Source: Dokdonella sp. (GTDB lineage Bacteria; Pseudomonadota; Gammaproteobacteria; Xanthomonadales; Rhodanobacteraceae). Taken from it: 64,000 nt of DNA. A program made the translations under genes and the position numbers. The notes beneath the pieces were generated by a model. The model did no database searches and had not been told where the DNA came from. It saw nothing but the letters and a program-made list of their open reading frames with translations. Positions 37,190 to 46,166 of this stretch are shown in pieces (within the stretch, counting starts at the first letter, position 1; every line of letters begins with the position of its first letter). The DNA is taken from contig NZ_JAHCAQ010000015.1 of the NCBI RefSeq assembly GCF_019634845.1, forward strand, positions 34,150 through 98,149. The letters are read 5' to 3'.

Positions 37190-37955
37190 TGCATTCGCGC
37201 TCGGGTGTGCGGTGGCGCTGTCGAGTGTGGCGCTGACGGGGTGTGGCGCGTCCGCATCGGCGCCGGTCAAGAAGCAGGACGTGAAAGCCGAGCGCACCGA
37301 GGCGGCCCGCATCCATACCGAACTGGGGCAGAAATACCTGCAGCAGGGCAAGACCGAAACCGCGCTCGAGAAGCTCAACAAGGCGCTGCAGTTCGACCCC
37401 GGTTACGTCGACGCGCACACCGTGATCGCCGTGCTCTACGAGAGCATCAACGACCTGCCCAAGGCCGAGGAACACTATCGGCGCGCGGCCCAGCTCAAGC
37501 CCAAGGGCGGCGCCGAGAACAACAACTACGGGCGCTTCCTGTGCGCGCAGGGGCGTTACGACCAGGCCCAGGAGTACTTCAAGAAGGCGCTGGCCGATCC
37601 GTTCTACGACACGCCGGCGCTGGCGATGAGCAACGCCGGCTCCTGCCTGCTGCATGCCGGCAAGCGTGATGAAGCCGAGAAGATGCTGCGTCAGGCGCTG
37701 GCGCTGAGCCCCAACGACGCCACTGCGCTGTACTCGCTCAGTGCGGTGCTGTTCGACAAGGGTGAATTCTTGAACGCGCGGGCCTTCCTGCAGCGCTTCG
37801 AGGCGGTGGCCAGTGCGCAGCCCGCGGCGTTGCTGCTCGGGCGCAACATCGAGTTGCGGCTCGGCAATGCCAAGGGCGCCAGCGAGTATTCGCGCCGGTT
37901 GCTGGCGACGTTCCCGCAGTCGCCCGAGGCGCTGTCGCTGGGGCCGCAGGGCTGA
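37179..37955 (+). CDS. pilF: type IV pilus biogenesis/stability lipoprotein
   Basis: 258 aa (PilF/PilW family). A signal peptide with lipobox LTGC (C22) targets the outer membrane. TPR repeats run from about 44 to 245 ([25 protein letters not shown] is the first). PilF pilots the PilQ secretin to the outer membrane for pilus extrusion. The gene overlaps rlmN by 11 bp, with the same ndk-rlmN-pilF order as in related bacteria. Confidence 0.92.
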   Translation: MRRSAFALGCAVALSSVALTGCGASASAPVKKQDVKAERTEAARIHTELGQKYLQQGKTETALEKLNKALQFDPGYVDAHTVIAVLYESINDLPKAEEHYRRAAQLKPKGGAENNNYGRFLCAQGRYDQAQEYFKKALADPFYDTPALAMSNAGSCLLHAGKRDEAEKMLRQALALSPNDATALYSLSAVLFDKGEFLNARAFLQRFEAVASAQPAALLLGRNIELRLGNAKGASEYSRRLLATFPQSPEALSLGPQG

Positions 37956-38152
37956 GTGGGCGTGGCCGACACTGTGTTGCAACTGATTGCCGGCGCCGGG
38001 TGAGGCGCGCCGATCAACCGCCCGCCACGATGGCGGACACCACCACGGCAACGGATTGCCGGTGCGACTCCCCTGCTGGAACGCCGGGGATCGAAGAACG
38101 AATCGATGCGGCAGGCGAGCGGGTGAGCTCGCCGCTGCGTGAGGAAGAATCA

Positions 38153-39139
38153 GTGACGACCGTCCAGCAACCCCAACATGATGTCGCAGTAGCGGAGTTC
38201 CGGATGCCCTCGACCGGCGAACCTTCGCTGGGCGAGCGACTGGCGGCGGCCCGCCAGGCCCATGGCTGGAGCAGCACCGAGGTGGCCACGCAGTTGCGCC
38301 TGCCCCTGCACGTCATCGAGCGGCTCGAGCGCAACGATTACGCCGGCATCAATGATGCGGTGTTCCTGCGCGGCTACCTGCGCAGCTACGCCACGCTGGT
38401 CGGCCTGCCGGTCGAACAGGCGCTCGGCGTGGCCGATGCCCACTCGCAGGTTGCGCCGCTGGTGGCGACCGGCACGATCTCGCGCTCGCGCTACCTGTTC
38501 GAGCGCTATTCGGCCAGCGCCACCTATCTCACGCTGACGGCATTGATCGTGGTGCCAGCGGTATGGCTGGCCACCCATGGTGGCCTGCGCCAGGATCTGG
38601 CGCGCGTCACTCCGCTCGATCCGCCGGCGATGCGGTCGGTGCCGGCGCCGCTGCCCGATTCGGCTGCGGCCGGTGCTGGCACCGAAGCAGGCGGCAGCGC
38701 CGCATCGCTTGCCATGTCGCCGACCGACGCTGCGGGCGCGATCACCCTCACGCCGCGCGAGCAGACCCCGATCGTGGCCTCGATGACGCCATTCCAACTG
38801 ACCGAGCCCAGTCGCCAGCCAGAACCACCCGCCGTGGAGACGGCGACGGCGCAGGCGGGTGAGGGCGCGCACCGCCTCGTGCTGCGCCTGGCCGAACCCA
38901 GTTGGGTCGAGGTTTCGACCGCCGATGGCCGCAAGCTCGAATACGCGATGCTGGCAGCCGGTTCGGTGCACGAATACCGCAGTGACGGCGTGCTCAACAT
39001 CAGCGTCGGCAATACCGGCGGCGCGCAGCTGCATGCCGATGGCAACGCCATCGACCTGAGCCGCTTCCAGCGCGGCAACGTCGCCCACCTGCGGCTGTTC
39101 GCCGACGGCAGCGCGGTCGCCGAGCGGGGCCAGCCGTAA
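38153..39139 (+). CDS. rodZ: cytoskeleton-associated HTH protein RodZ
   Basis: 328 aa from the GTG at 38153, which has the SD GAGGAAG 6 bp upstream; an in-frame ATG at 38030 is a poorer alternative. A cytoplasmic HTH domain (about 28-95; LGERLAAARQAHGWSSTEVATQLRL) precedes one transmembrane helix (about 123-140), a Pro/Ala-rich periplasmic linker, and a C-terminal DUF4115 beta domain (about 245-325; WVEVSTADGRKLEY). RodZ links MreB to the membrane and helps keep rod shape. Confidence 0.9.
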   Translation: MTTVQQPQHDVAVAEFRMPSTGEPSLGERLAAARQAHGWSSTEVATQLRLPLHVIERLERNDYAGINDAVFLRGYLRSYATLVGLPVEQALGVADAHSQVAPLVATGTISRSRYLFERYSASATYLTLTALIVVPAVWLATHGGLRQDLARVTPLDPPAMRSVPAPLPDSAAAGAGTEAGGSAASLAMSPTDAAGAITLTPREQTPIVASMTPFQLTEPSRQPEPPAVETATAQAGEGAHRLVLRLAEPSWVEVSTADGRKLEYAMLAAGSVHEYRSDGVLNISVGNTGGAQLHADGNAIDLSRFQRGNVAHLRLFADGSAVAERGQP

Positions 39140-39266
39140 CGGCTGAACGCCAGCCATGCCGCGCGCGTGGCGACACGCCGCGGCGCGGATTCCTGTTAAT
39201 CTTCGCTCTTTGGCCCGCGCGATTGCCGCGTGCCGCTGTCATGCGCTTTTTCCGGCAGGTGAATAC

Positions 39267-39923
39267 ATGGCTTTCGACCTCCTAGACGAACACGAACAAG
39301 GCGAACTGGTCCAGAAGTGGCTGCGCGAGAACGCGATGGCGATCGTGACCGGCATCGTCATCGGTCTTGCGCTCATTTTCGGCTGGCAGCAATGGAAGGC
39401 GCATACGGCCAGTCAGGTGGCCGCCGCCGCCGGCCAGTATCAGGCGCTGGCCGAGGCCGTCGCCGCGCGCAAGCCCGACGACGCGCTCAAGGTTGCCGAG
39501 GTCATCCGCAAGGACTACCCCGACTCCACCTATGCCGTGCTGGCCGCCCTGCAGCAGGCCGAAGTCGCCGCCGGCAAGAACGACCTGGCGACCGCCGCGC
39601 AGCAGCTCGACTGGGCGCGTGGCCACGTCAAGGACGTGAGCCTGCGCACGCTGATCGACCTGCGCATCGGTCGCGTCAAGCTGGCCCAGGGTGATGCCGA
39701 TGGCGCCCTCAAGCTGGCCGAAGGCGCCGCGGCCGACAACTATCCGGCACTTGCCGGCGAGTTGCGCGGCGACGCACTGGTCAAGCTCGGTCGCATCGAC
39801 GAGGCGCGCAAGGCTTACGCGGCGGCACTGGCGGCCGAAGGCGGCCAGGCCTTCGACCGCAGCACGGTGCAGATGAAGCTCGACGACCTGGGCGGCGCGC
39901 CGACGGAGAAGTCCGCCACATGA
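39267..39923 (+). CDS. YfgM-family translocon-associated TPR protein
   Basis: 218 aa. The N-terminal MAFDLLDEHEQGELVQKWLREN cytoplasmic stretch and a single transmembrane helix (about 25-42) are followed by a periplasmic TPR-like region (about 55-210). YfgM works with PpiD at SecYEG and aids folding of exported proteins. Its stop overlaps the bamB ATG by 4 bp. In E. coli ispG and hisS sit between rodZ and yfgM, but here they do not. Confidence 0.88.
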   Translation: MAFDLLDEHEQGELVQKWLRENAMAIVTGIVIGLALIFGWQQWKAHTASQVAAAAGQYQALAEAVAARKPDDALKVAEVIRKDYPDSTYAVLAALQQAEVAAGKNDLATAAQQLDWARGHVKDVSLRTLIDLRIGRVKLAQGDADGALKLAEGAAADNYPALAGELRGDALVKLGRIDEARKAYAAALAAEGGQAFDRSTVQMKLDDLGGAPTEKSAT

Positions 39924-41122
39924 AGCCCGTATTCGCTGTTGCCGTTGCTGCGCTTGCCCTCACTGCCGGTGGTTGCAACTGGATCAAGAACCTCGGCAAG
40001 AAGGACAACGTCGAACCACCGACGCCGCTGGTCGAATTCGCACCTGCCGTGCAGGTCGACCGCCTGTGGAGCGGGAGTGTGGGCGACGGCGCAGGCCTGT
40101 CCGGCGCGCGCATGGCGCCGCTGGCGGCGGCCGATGGCCGCGTCTACGTCGCCTCGGTCGACGGCAGCATCGAGGCACTCGATGGCGCCACTGGCCGCAG
40201 CGCATGGCGCAAGCGCGTGGGCGGCCGAAGCGGCTTCCTGTGGCGGCGTTCGGAGCACTCCACGCGCTGGTCGGGCGGCCCCAGCGTCGACGGTGATCTG
40301 CTCGTCGTTGGCGGGCTCGATGGCCAGGTGCATGCGCTGTCGGCGCACGATGGCAGCGAACGTTGGCAGACCCGCATCGAATCGGAAGTGATTTCGGCAC
40401 CGGCGATCGCCGGTGGCCTGGTCGTGGTGCGCGGCAACGATGGTCGCCTGCAGGCGCTCGATGCCGGTGACGGCAGCCGCAAATGGGTGTTCGACCAGAG
40501 CGTGCCGGCCTTGAGCCTGCGCGGCAACTCGGCGCCGCTGATCATCAATGGCGTGGTCTACAACGGCACCGACGGTGGGCGCGTCAGCGCGGTGCGCCTG
40601 GACGATGGCAACGAGCTGTGGACGCAGACGCTGTCCACTGGCGAAGGCCGCACCGAAGTCGAGCGTCTGTCCGACGTCGACGGCAACATCGCCAGTGACG
40701 GCAGTTCGCTGTACGCGATCGGCTACCGCGGCCAGATTGCTGCGCTCGCGCCCGACAGCGGTCGCCCGTTGTGGCAGCGTGACCTGTCGAGTTACGTCGG
40801 CGTCGCCGTGGCCGGCACCACCGTGGTGGCGATCGACAGTGACGGCAACGTGTGGGCGTTCGACCGCGATACCGGCGCCAACCTGTGGAAGCAGGACCAG
40901 CTCAAGTATCGCTGGCTCAGCGCGCCGGCGATCCAGGGCGACTACGTGGTGGTCGGCGATGTCGAGGGCTACGTGCACTGGTTGAGCCTGGCCGAAGGCA
41001 AGTTCGTGGCGCGCCAGCGTCTGGGCAAGCATCCGATCGAGGGCGCACCGGTGGTGGCGGCCGACATCGTCTACGTCGAGGACATCCGCGGCCGTCTCGG
41101 CGCGTACCGGATCCGCCCGTAA
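39920..41122 (+). CDS. bamB: outer-membrane protein assembly factor BamB
   Basis: A 400-aa lipoprotein (lipobox AGGC, C19). Repeated WxxxxG/PQQ-like blades (for example AAADGRVYVASVDGSIEALDG) form an eight-bladed beta-propeller. BamB is a subunit of the BAM complex that inserts beta-barrel proteins such as the TonB receptor above. It is translationally coupled to yfgM and precedes der, the same order as in E. coli. Confidence 0.95.
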   Translation: MKPVFAVAVAALALTAGGCNWIKNLGKKDNVEPPTPLVEFAPAVQVDRLWSGSVGDGAGLSGARMAPLAAADGRVYVASVDGSIEALDGATGRSAWRKRVGGRSGFLWRRSEHSTRWSGGPSVDGDLLVVGGLDGQVHALSAHDGSERWQTRIESEVISAPAIAGGLVVVRGNDGRLQALDAGDGSRKWVFDQSVPALSLRGNSAPLIINGVVYNGTDGGRVSAVRLDDGNELWTQTLSTGEGRTEVERLSDVDGNIASDGSSLYAIGYRGQIAALAPDSGRPLWQRDLSSYVGVAVAGTTVVAIDSDGNVWAFDRDTGANLWKQDQLKYRWLSAPAIQGDYVVVGDVEGYVHWLSLAEGKFVARQRLGKHPIEGAPVVAADIVYVEDIRGRLGAYRIRP

Positions 41123-41198
41123 CCCGGGCGATCGCCGTCGATGCCGGCGCGCGCAGGCATGTGCACGTTGCGCGGCATCGTGCACCCATGCTGTGCCG

Positions 41199-41222
41199 GG
41201 GCGGGCAAGCCTGCCCACCCCG
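41199..41222 (+). repeat. hairpin in the bamB-der gap
   Basis: GGGGCGGGCA and TGCCCACCCC form a 10-bp stem with one mismatch around a 4-nt loop. There is no T-tract, so it is a REP-like or mRNA-processing structure rather than a clear terminator. Confidence 0.4.
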
Positions 41223-41241
41223 TTCAATCCTGGAGTTGTCG

Positions 41242-42645
41242 ATGCTTCCCGTAGTCGCGCTGGTCGGGCGCCCCAACGTCGGCAAGTCGACCCTGTTCAA
41301 CGTGCTCACACGCACGCGCGATGCGCTCGTGCACGACCTGCCCGGCGTCACGCGCGATCGCCACTATGGCGTGTGCCGACTGTTGCCGCAGCGGGCCTTC
41401 GCCGTGGTCGATACCGGTGGTTTCGTCGATGCCGCGGTCGGGCTCGATGCGCATACCGCGCGCCAGGCCGAACTGGCGATGGACGAGGCCGACATCGTGC
41501 TGCTCATCGTCGATGCGCGCGACGGCCTGCTGCCGACCGATCGCGCGATCCTCGATCGCCTGCGCCGTGGCGGCAAGCCGACCCTGCTCGTGGTCAACAA
41601 GGTCGATGGTCTCGACGAACACGCCGCGCTGGCTGATTTTTCCGCGCTCGGCGTGGCGCAGGTGTTCGGCGTCGCGGCCGCGCATGGCCGCGGCATGGCG
41701 CCGCTGCTGGAGGCGATCGGCGCAAAGCTGCCCGCCGTGGTCGAGGACGAGCTGGCGGCGCAGCCCGACGACGGCATCCGCATCGCGATCATCGGTCGCC
41801 CCAATGCCGGCAAGTCGACGCTCGTCAATCGCCTGCTCGGCGAGGAGCGCGTGATCACCTCCGAGGTCGCCGGTACCACGCGCGATGCGATCCGCATTCC
41901 GCTCGAGCGCGATGGCCGGCGCTACACCCTCATCGACACCGCTGGCGTGCGGCGCCGTGCCCGCATCGAAGATGCGTTGGAGAAGTTCAGCGTGATCAAG
42001 GCGCTGCAGTCGGTCGAGGCGGCCCACGTCACCGTGATGATGCTCGATGCACGCGAGGGCGTGTCCGAGCAGGACACCACGCTGCTCGGTCACGTGCTCG
42101 AATCGGGCCGCGCGCTCGTGATCGCGGTGAACAAGTGGGACGACATGGACAAGTACCAACGCGACCAGTGCGTGGCTTCGCTGTCGCGTCGCCTCGATTT
42201 CGTCGCCTGGGCGCGGCAGGTGTTCATCTCGGCGCTGCATGGCAGCGGCATCGGCGAACTGATGAAGGCGATCCATCGCGCCTACGCGGCTTCCAACCAC
42301 AAGTTCACCTCGTCGGAGCTGACGCGCGCGATCGCGGCCGCCACCGCGGCCTATCAGCCGCCGCTCGTGCGCGGCCACAGTCCGCGCCTGAAATTCGCCC
42401 ACCCGACCGGCACCAATCCCCCATCGATCCTGATCCACGGCGCGCGCACGCGGCACATCTCCGACGGTTACCGGCGCTACCTCGAGAACTTCCTGCGCAA
42501 GCGCTATCGGCTCGAGGGCACGCCGATCCGCATCGAGTTCCGCGATGGCGAGAATCCGTTCGCCGGCAAGCGCAACGAGCTGACCGAAGGCCAGCAGCGG
42601 CGGCGCACGCGCATGATCCGCAACGCGCGCCGCGGCAAGGATTGA
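41242..42645 (+). CDS. der: ribosome biogenesis GTPase Der
   Basis: 467 aa. It has two consecutive G domains: [10 protein letters not shown] (about 8-17) with DTGGF and NKVDG, and [12 protein letters not shown] (about 186-197) with DTAGV and NKWDD. A C-terminal KH-like domain (about 365-450) and a basic tail ([15 protein letters not shown]) follow. Der binds the 50S subunit during assembly. SD GGAG lies 9 bp before the ATG at 41242. Confidence 0.97.
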   Translation: MLPVVALVGRPNVGKSTLFNVLTRTRDALVHDLPGVTRDRHYGVCRLLPQRAFAVVDTGGFVDAAVGLDAHTARQAELAMDEADIVLLIVDARDGLLPTDRAILDRLRRGGKPTLLVVNKVDGLDEHAALADFSALGVAQVFGVAAAHGRGMAPLLEAIGAKLPAVVEDELAAQPDDGIRIAIIGRPNAGKSTLVNRLLGEERVITSEVAGTTRDAIRIPLERDGRRYTLIDTAGVRRRARIEDALEKFSVIKALQSVEAAHVTVMMLDAREGVSEQDTTLLGHVLESGRALVIAVNKWDDMDKYQRDQCVASLSRRLDFVAWARQVFISALHGSGIGELMKAIHRAYAASNHKFTSSELTRAIAAATAAYQPPLVRGHSPRLKFAHPTGTNPPSILIHGARTRHISDGYRRYLENFLRKRYRLEGTPIRIEFRDGENPFAGKRNELTEGQQRRRTRMIRNARRGKD

Positions 42646-42751
42646 AGCGCCAGGCGCCGCGCGCAATGCCGTCGCACGCCGCAGGCGTTGCCGGCCTGGT
42701 TTGAGCGGCATTGCCGGGCAGTGGATAATGCCCGTTTCCGATGGATCGACG

Positions 42752-43612
42752 ATGAGTGCACAACTGCTCGATGGCCGCCGTATCGCCGACGCCGTGCTGG
42801 AGCGCGTGGCGGTGCGCGTGAACGCGCGCCGCGCGGCCGGCCTGCCGGCCCCGGGCCTGGCGGTGGTGATGGTCGGCGACGATCCCGCCTCAGCCGTCTA
42901 CGTGCGCAACAAACGCCGTGCCTGCAAGCAGGTTGGCTTCCGTTCGTTCGATTTCGACCTGCCGGCAAGCACCGCTCAGGCCGAGCTCGTTGCGCTCATC
43001 GATCGGCTCAATGCCGATCCGCAGGTGCACGGCATCCTGCTGCAATTGCCGTTGCCTGCCGCCATCGACGCCACCGCGCTGATCGACCGCATCGCCGTGC
43101 ACAAGGACGTCGACGGCTTCCAGGCCGCCAATGTCGGCCGCTTGGCGCTGCGCCAGCGTGGCCTGCGGCCGTGCACGCCCAAGGGCGTGATGACGCTGCT
43201 GGCGCACACCGATCGCCCCGTGCGCGGACGCAAGGCCGTCGTGATCGGCGTGTCCAACCACGTCGGGCGGCCGCTCATCCTCGAACTCCTGCTGGCCGGT
43301 TGCACCACCACGGGTTGTCACAAGTTCACCGTCGATCTCGAGGCCGAGGTGCGGGCGGCCGACATCGTCGTGGTTGCCGTCGGTCGGCCCGGCATCGTCA
43401 AGGGCGATTGGATCAAGCCCGGCGCAGTGGTGATCGATGTCGGCATCAACCGCCTCGACGATGGCCGCCTCGTCGGCGACGTCGAGTTCGCAGCGGCGGC
43501 CGAACGCGCGGCATGGATCACGCCGGTGCCCGGCGGCGTCGGGCCGATGACGGTCGCCACGCTGATCGAGAATACGCTCGAGGCGGCCGAGCAGTTCGGC
43601 GTGGCCGCATGA
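42752..43612 (+). CDS. folD: methylenetetrahydrofolate dehydrogenase/cyclohydrolase
   Basis: 286 aa, standard FolD size. [14 protein letters not shown] with the catalytic Lys, [15 protein letters not shown] and [15 protein letters not shown] are signatures. It interconverts methylene-, methenyl- and formyl-THF with NADP. GATAAT at 42725-42730 is a good -10. The more upstream start at 42701 adds non-conserved residues. It ends 31 bp before the TatT gene. Confidence 0.96.
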   Translation: MSAQLLDGRRIADAVLERVAVRVNARRAAGLPAPGLAVVMVGDDPASAVYVRNKRRACKQVGFRSFDFDLPASTAQAELVALIDRLNADPQVHGILLQLPLPAAIDATALIDRIAVHKDVDGFQAANVGRLALRQRGLRPCTPKGVMTLLAHTDRPVRGRKAVVIGVSNHVGRPLILELLLAGCTTTGCHKFTVDLEAEVRAADIVVVAVGRPGIVKGDWIKPGAVVIDVGINRLDDGRLVGDVEFAAAAERAAWITPVPGGVGPMTVATLIENTLEAAEQFGVAA

Positions 43613-43643
43613 GGCGCGGGGCCGCAAGGAGGGCAATCCAGTG

Positions 43644-44501
43644 ATGCGCAAATTCGGTGCAGGACTCCTCGTCATCGTCGCCTTGGGCATGCTCGGTGGC
43701 TGCGCCAGCGTCGCCAACCGCGCTGGCGCACGGCTGTCGGCCAGCCTCAGTGCCGGCATCCTCGATCAGGACGACATCGCCACCGCGCGCGATGGCATTC
43801 CGGCGTGGCTGCTGCTGGTCGATGGCCTGATCCACGATGATCCGCGCAACGAGGCGCTGCTGCTGGCCGGCAGCAAGCTCTACGGCGCCTATGCCGGTGG
43901 CTTCGTCAGCGATGGCGAGCGCGCCAGGCGGCTGGCGGCGCGCAGCTTCGATTACGCCCGACGCGCCAGTTGCGTGCGGCGCGCGGCGCTGTGCGCCGAG
44001 CTCGGTGCGCCGTTCGACGCCTTCGCGGCCCAGGTGCAACGACTGGGCAAGGCCGACGTGCCGATGACGCATGCGCTCGCCGCGGCCTGGGCCGGTCGCA
44101 TCCAGGCCAACAGCGACGACTGGAAGGCCATTGCCGACATCCCCAAGGTGCAGGCGATGCTCGAGCGCGAGGTCGCGCTCGAGCCGACCTTTGGCGATGG
44201 CGAGCCCTACATGTACCTGGGCGTGCTGGCGACGCTGCGGCCGGCTTCGCTCGGCGGTCAGCCCGAACAGGGCAAGGCCGATTTCGAGCGCGCGCTTGCG
44301 CTGTCGGGTGGCCGCAACCAGATGGTGCGCGTGCTCTACGCCGAGAAGTATGCGCGGCTGGTGTTCGACCAGGAACTGCACGACCGCCTGCTGCATGAGG
44401 TACTCGATGCCGATCCGCACGCGCCGGGCCTGACGCTCATCAACGTGCTGGCGCAGGCGCGCGCGCGCCAGCTGCTGGCATCGGGCAAGGATTATTTCTA
44501 G
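43644..44501 (+). CDS. TRAP transporter T-component (TatT) lipoprotein
   Basis: 285 aa. The signal peptide has lipobox LGGC (C20). The body is helical, TPR-like (LLLVDGLIHDDPRNEALLLAGSKLYGAYAGGF; YMYLGVLATLRPASLGGQPEQGKADFERALAL), matching the TatT family, whose trimers associate with a periplasmic P-subunit in T-component TRAP systems (first described in Treponema). The dctP-like gene follows after 154 bp. GTG 43641 directly before the ATG is an alternative start. Confidence 0.88.
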   Translation: MRKFGAGLLVIVALGMLGGCASVANRAGARLSASLSAGILDQDDIATARDGIPAWLLLVDGLIHDDPRNEALLLAGSKLYGAYAGGFVSDGERARRLAARSFDYARRASCVRRAALCAELGAPFDAFAAQVQRLGKADVPMTHALAAAWAGRIQANSDDWKAIADIPKVQAMLEREVALEPTFGDGEPYMYLGVLATLRPASLGGQPEQGKADFERALALSGGRNQMVRVLYAEKYARLVFDQELHDRLLHEVLDADPHAPGLTLINVLAQARARQLLASGKDYF

Positions 44502-44513
44502 GACGGCAGGCGA

Positions 44514-44530
44514 GGGCGCCACGGGCGCCC
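44514..44530 (+). repeat. inverted repeat in the TatT-DctP gap
   Basis: GGGCGCC-ACG-GGCGCCC forms a perfect 7-bp hairpin 13 bp after the TatT stop. It is followed by A residues, not T, so it is not a plus-strand terminator; it may stabilise or process the mRNA. Confidence 0.4.
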
Positions 44531-44655
44531 GCAAAAATGGCGGGATAGCGACGGCCGCGCGCAGCCCGGATGGCTGCCGCAGGGCCCGCTCGATCCGCTC
44601 GAAGGTGGCGCGGCGTGCAAGCGCGCGGCGCCGATGATCAATACGGGAGTCACCG

Positions 44656-45663
44656 ATGAAGATGTTGGGCAAGACCCTGCTGGCACTGACGCTCGCCAGC
44701 CTCACTGCCGGCGCCAGCGCCGCGACGACGTTCAAGATCGCCACGATCGCACCCGATGGCACGGCCTGGATGCGCGAGATGCGTGCGGCCGGCGAGGCCG
44801 TCAAGGCCAAGACCGAAGGCCGCGTCGAATTCAAGTTCTATCCGGGCGGCGTCATGGGCGACGACGCGACCGTGTTGCGCAAGATGAAGATCGGCCAGTT
44901 GCAGGGCGGCGCCTTCACCGGCGGCGAGGCCTCGATCCTGACCCGCGACGCGCAGGTCTACAGCTTGCCATTCACGTTCCGCAACTTCGACGAGATCGCG
45001 GCTGCGCGCGCCAGGCTCGATCCGCTGCTCAAGGAATCGTTCGCCCGCGACGGCTATGAGCTGCTCGGCATCAGCGGCGGCGGCTTCGCCTACCTCATGA
45101 GCACGCGGCCGATCCATTCGCGCGACGACCTCAAGGCCGCCAAGGTGTGGGTGCCGCTCGGCGACAAGATCGCCGAAATGGCGTTTTCGGCCGCCGGTGT
45201 GGCGCCGATCCCGCTGCCGCTGGCCGATGTCTACACGAGCCTGCAGACCGGCCTCATCGATACCGCCGCCAACACGCTGTCGGGCGCACTCGCGTTCCAG
45301 TGGCACACCAAGATCAAGCACATCGTCGACCTGCCATTGAGCTTCGTGGTTGGCGAGGTGGTGGTGAGCAAGAAGGTGTTTGACGATCTTTCCGAGGCCG
45401 ACCGCAAGACCGTCGAGGACGAGTTCCACGCCACCTTCAGCCGCCTCGAGGCGATCAATCGCAAGGACAACGATGCCGCGCGCGAGGCGCTCAAGGCGCA
45501 GGGCATCTCGATCGACGCCCCCAACGACGCCGAGCGCAAGAACTGGCAGGCCATCGGCACCGAGGTCTTCCGCAAGGTGAGCGCGCAGGGCGAGCTGACG
45601 CCACCGATGCTCAAGGCCTTGGGTGAAGTGCTGGCCACGCTGCATGGTGGCAGCAGCCAGTGA
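44656..45663 (+). CDS. TRAP transporter substrate-binding protein, DctP family
   Basis: 335 aa. A Sec signal peptide (about 1-23, ending GASAA) precedes a DctP-type periplasmic binding domain: FKIATIAPDGTAWMREM at the start, RVEFKFYPGGVMGDDA, and LQTGLIDTAANTLSGAL near the hinge. The usual substrate Arg-containing region is present (YLMSTRPIHSRDDLKAAKVW). It delivers an organic acid or related ligand to DctQM; the ligand is not evident. The SD is GGGAG at 44644-44648. It overlaps dctQ by 4 bp. Confidence 0.92.
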   Translation: MKMLGKTLLALTLASLTAGASAATTFKIATIAPDGTAWMREMRAAGEAVKAKTEGRVEFKFYPGGVMGDDATVLRKMKIGQLQGGAFTGGEASILTRDAQVYSLPFTFRNFDEIAAARARLDPLLKESFARDGYELLGISGGGFAYLMSTRPIHSRDDLKAAKVWVPLGDKIAEMAFSAAGVAPIPLPLADVYTSLQTGLIDTAANTLSGALAFQWHTKIKHIVDLPLSFVVGEVVVSKKVFDDLSEADRKTVEDEFHATFSRLEAINRKDNDAAREALKAQGISIDAPNDAERKNWQAIGTEVFRKVSAQGELTPPMLKALGEVLATLHGGSSQ

Positions 45664-46166
45664 GCCGCCTCGCCCGTCCGCTGTTGCGCTGGCTCGATCG
45701 GCTCGAGACCGGGCTCATCGCCGTCCTCGTGCTGGCGATGGTGCTGCTCGCCGGTGCGCAGATCCTGCTGCGCAACCTGTTCGACACCGGCCTCGATTGG
45801 GCCGATCCACTGTTGCGCGCCATGGTGCTGTGGGCGGCGATGCTCGGCGCGCTCGCCGCGGTGCGCGATGACAAGCACATCGGGCTGGACGTCCTCGCCC
45901 ACTTCGTGCACGGCCGGATACGCCGGCTCATCCATTTCGTGACGCTGTTGTTCAGCGCCGGCGTGTCGGGCCTGATGGCGTGGCACGGCTACGGTCTCGT
46001 CATGCTCGACTATGGCGGCAACGGGCGCATCGCCGGGATTCCGAGCTGGCTCATCGAGATCATCATCCCGGTCGGCTTCGGTCTGATCGCGTTGCGCCTG
46101 CTCGTGCATGCGTTCCTGCCCGCGCGCAACGAGGCCATGCCCGTGCTCGCGCCGGAGCTGCCGTGA
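45660..46166 (+). CDS. TRAP transporter small permease, DctQ family
   Basis: 168 aa with four transmembrane helices (about 16-36, 52-70, 92-112, 132-154), typical of DctQ. Start GTG 45660 overlaps the dctP stop and its own stop overlaps the dctM GTG at 46163. It pairs with DctM in the inner membrane to form the Na+-coupled transporter. Confidence 0.9.
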   Translation: MSRLARPLLRWLDRLETGLIAVLVLAMVLLAGAQILLRNLFDTGLDWADPLLRAMVLWAAMLGALAAVRDDKHIGLDVLAHFVHGRIRRLIHFVTLLFSAGVSGLMAWHGYGLVMLDYGGNGRIAGIPSWLIEIIIPVGFGLIALRLLVHAFLPARNEAMPVLAPELP

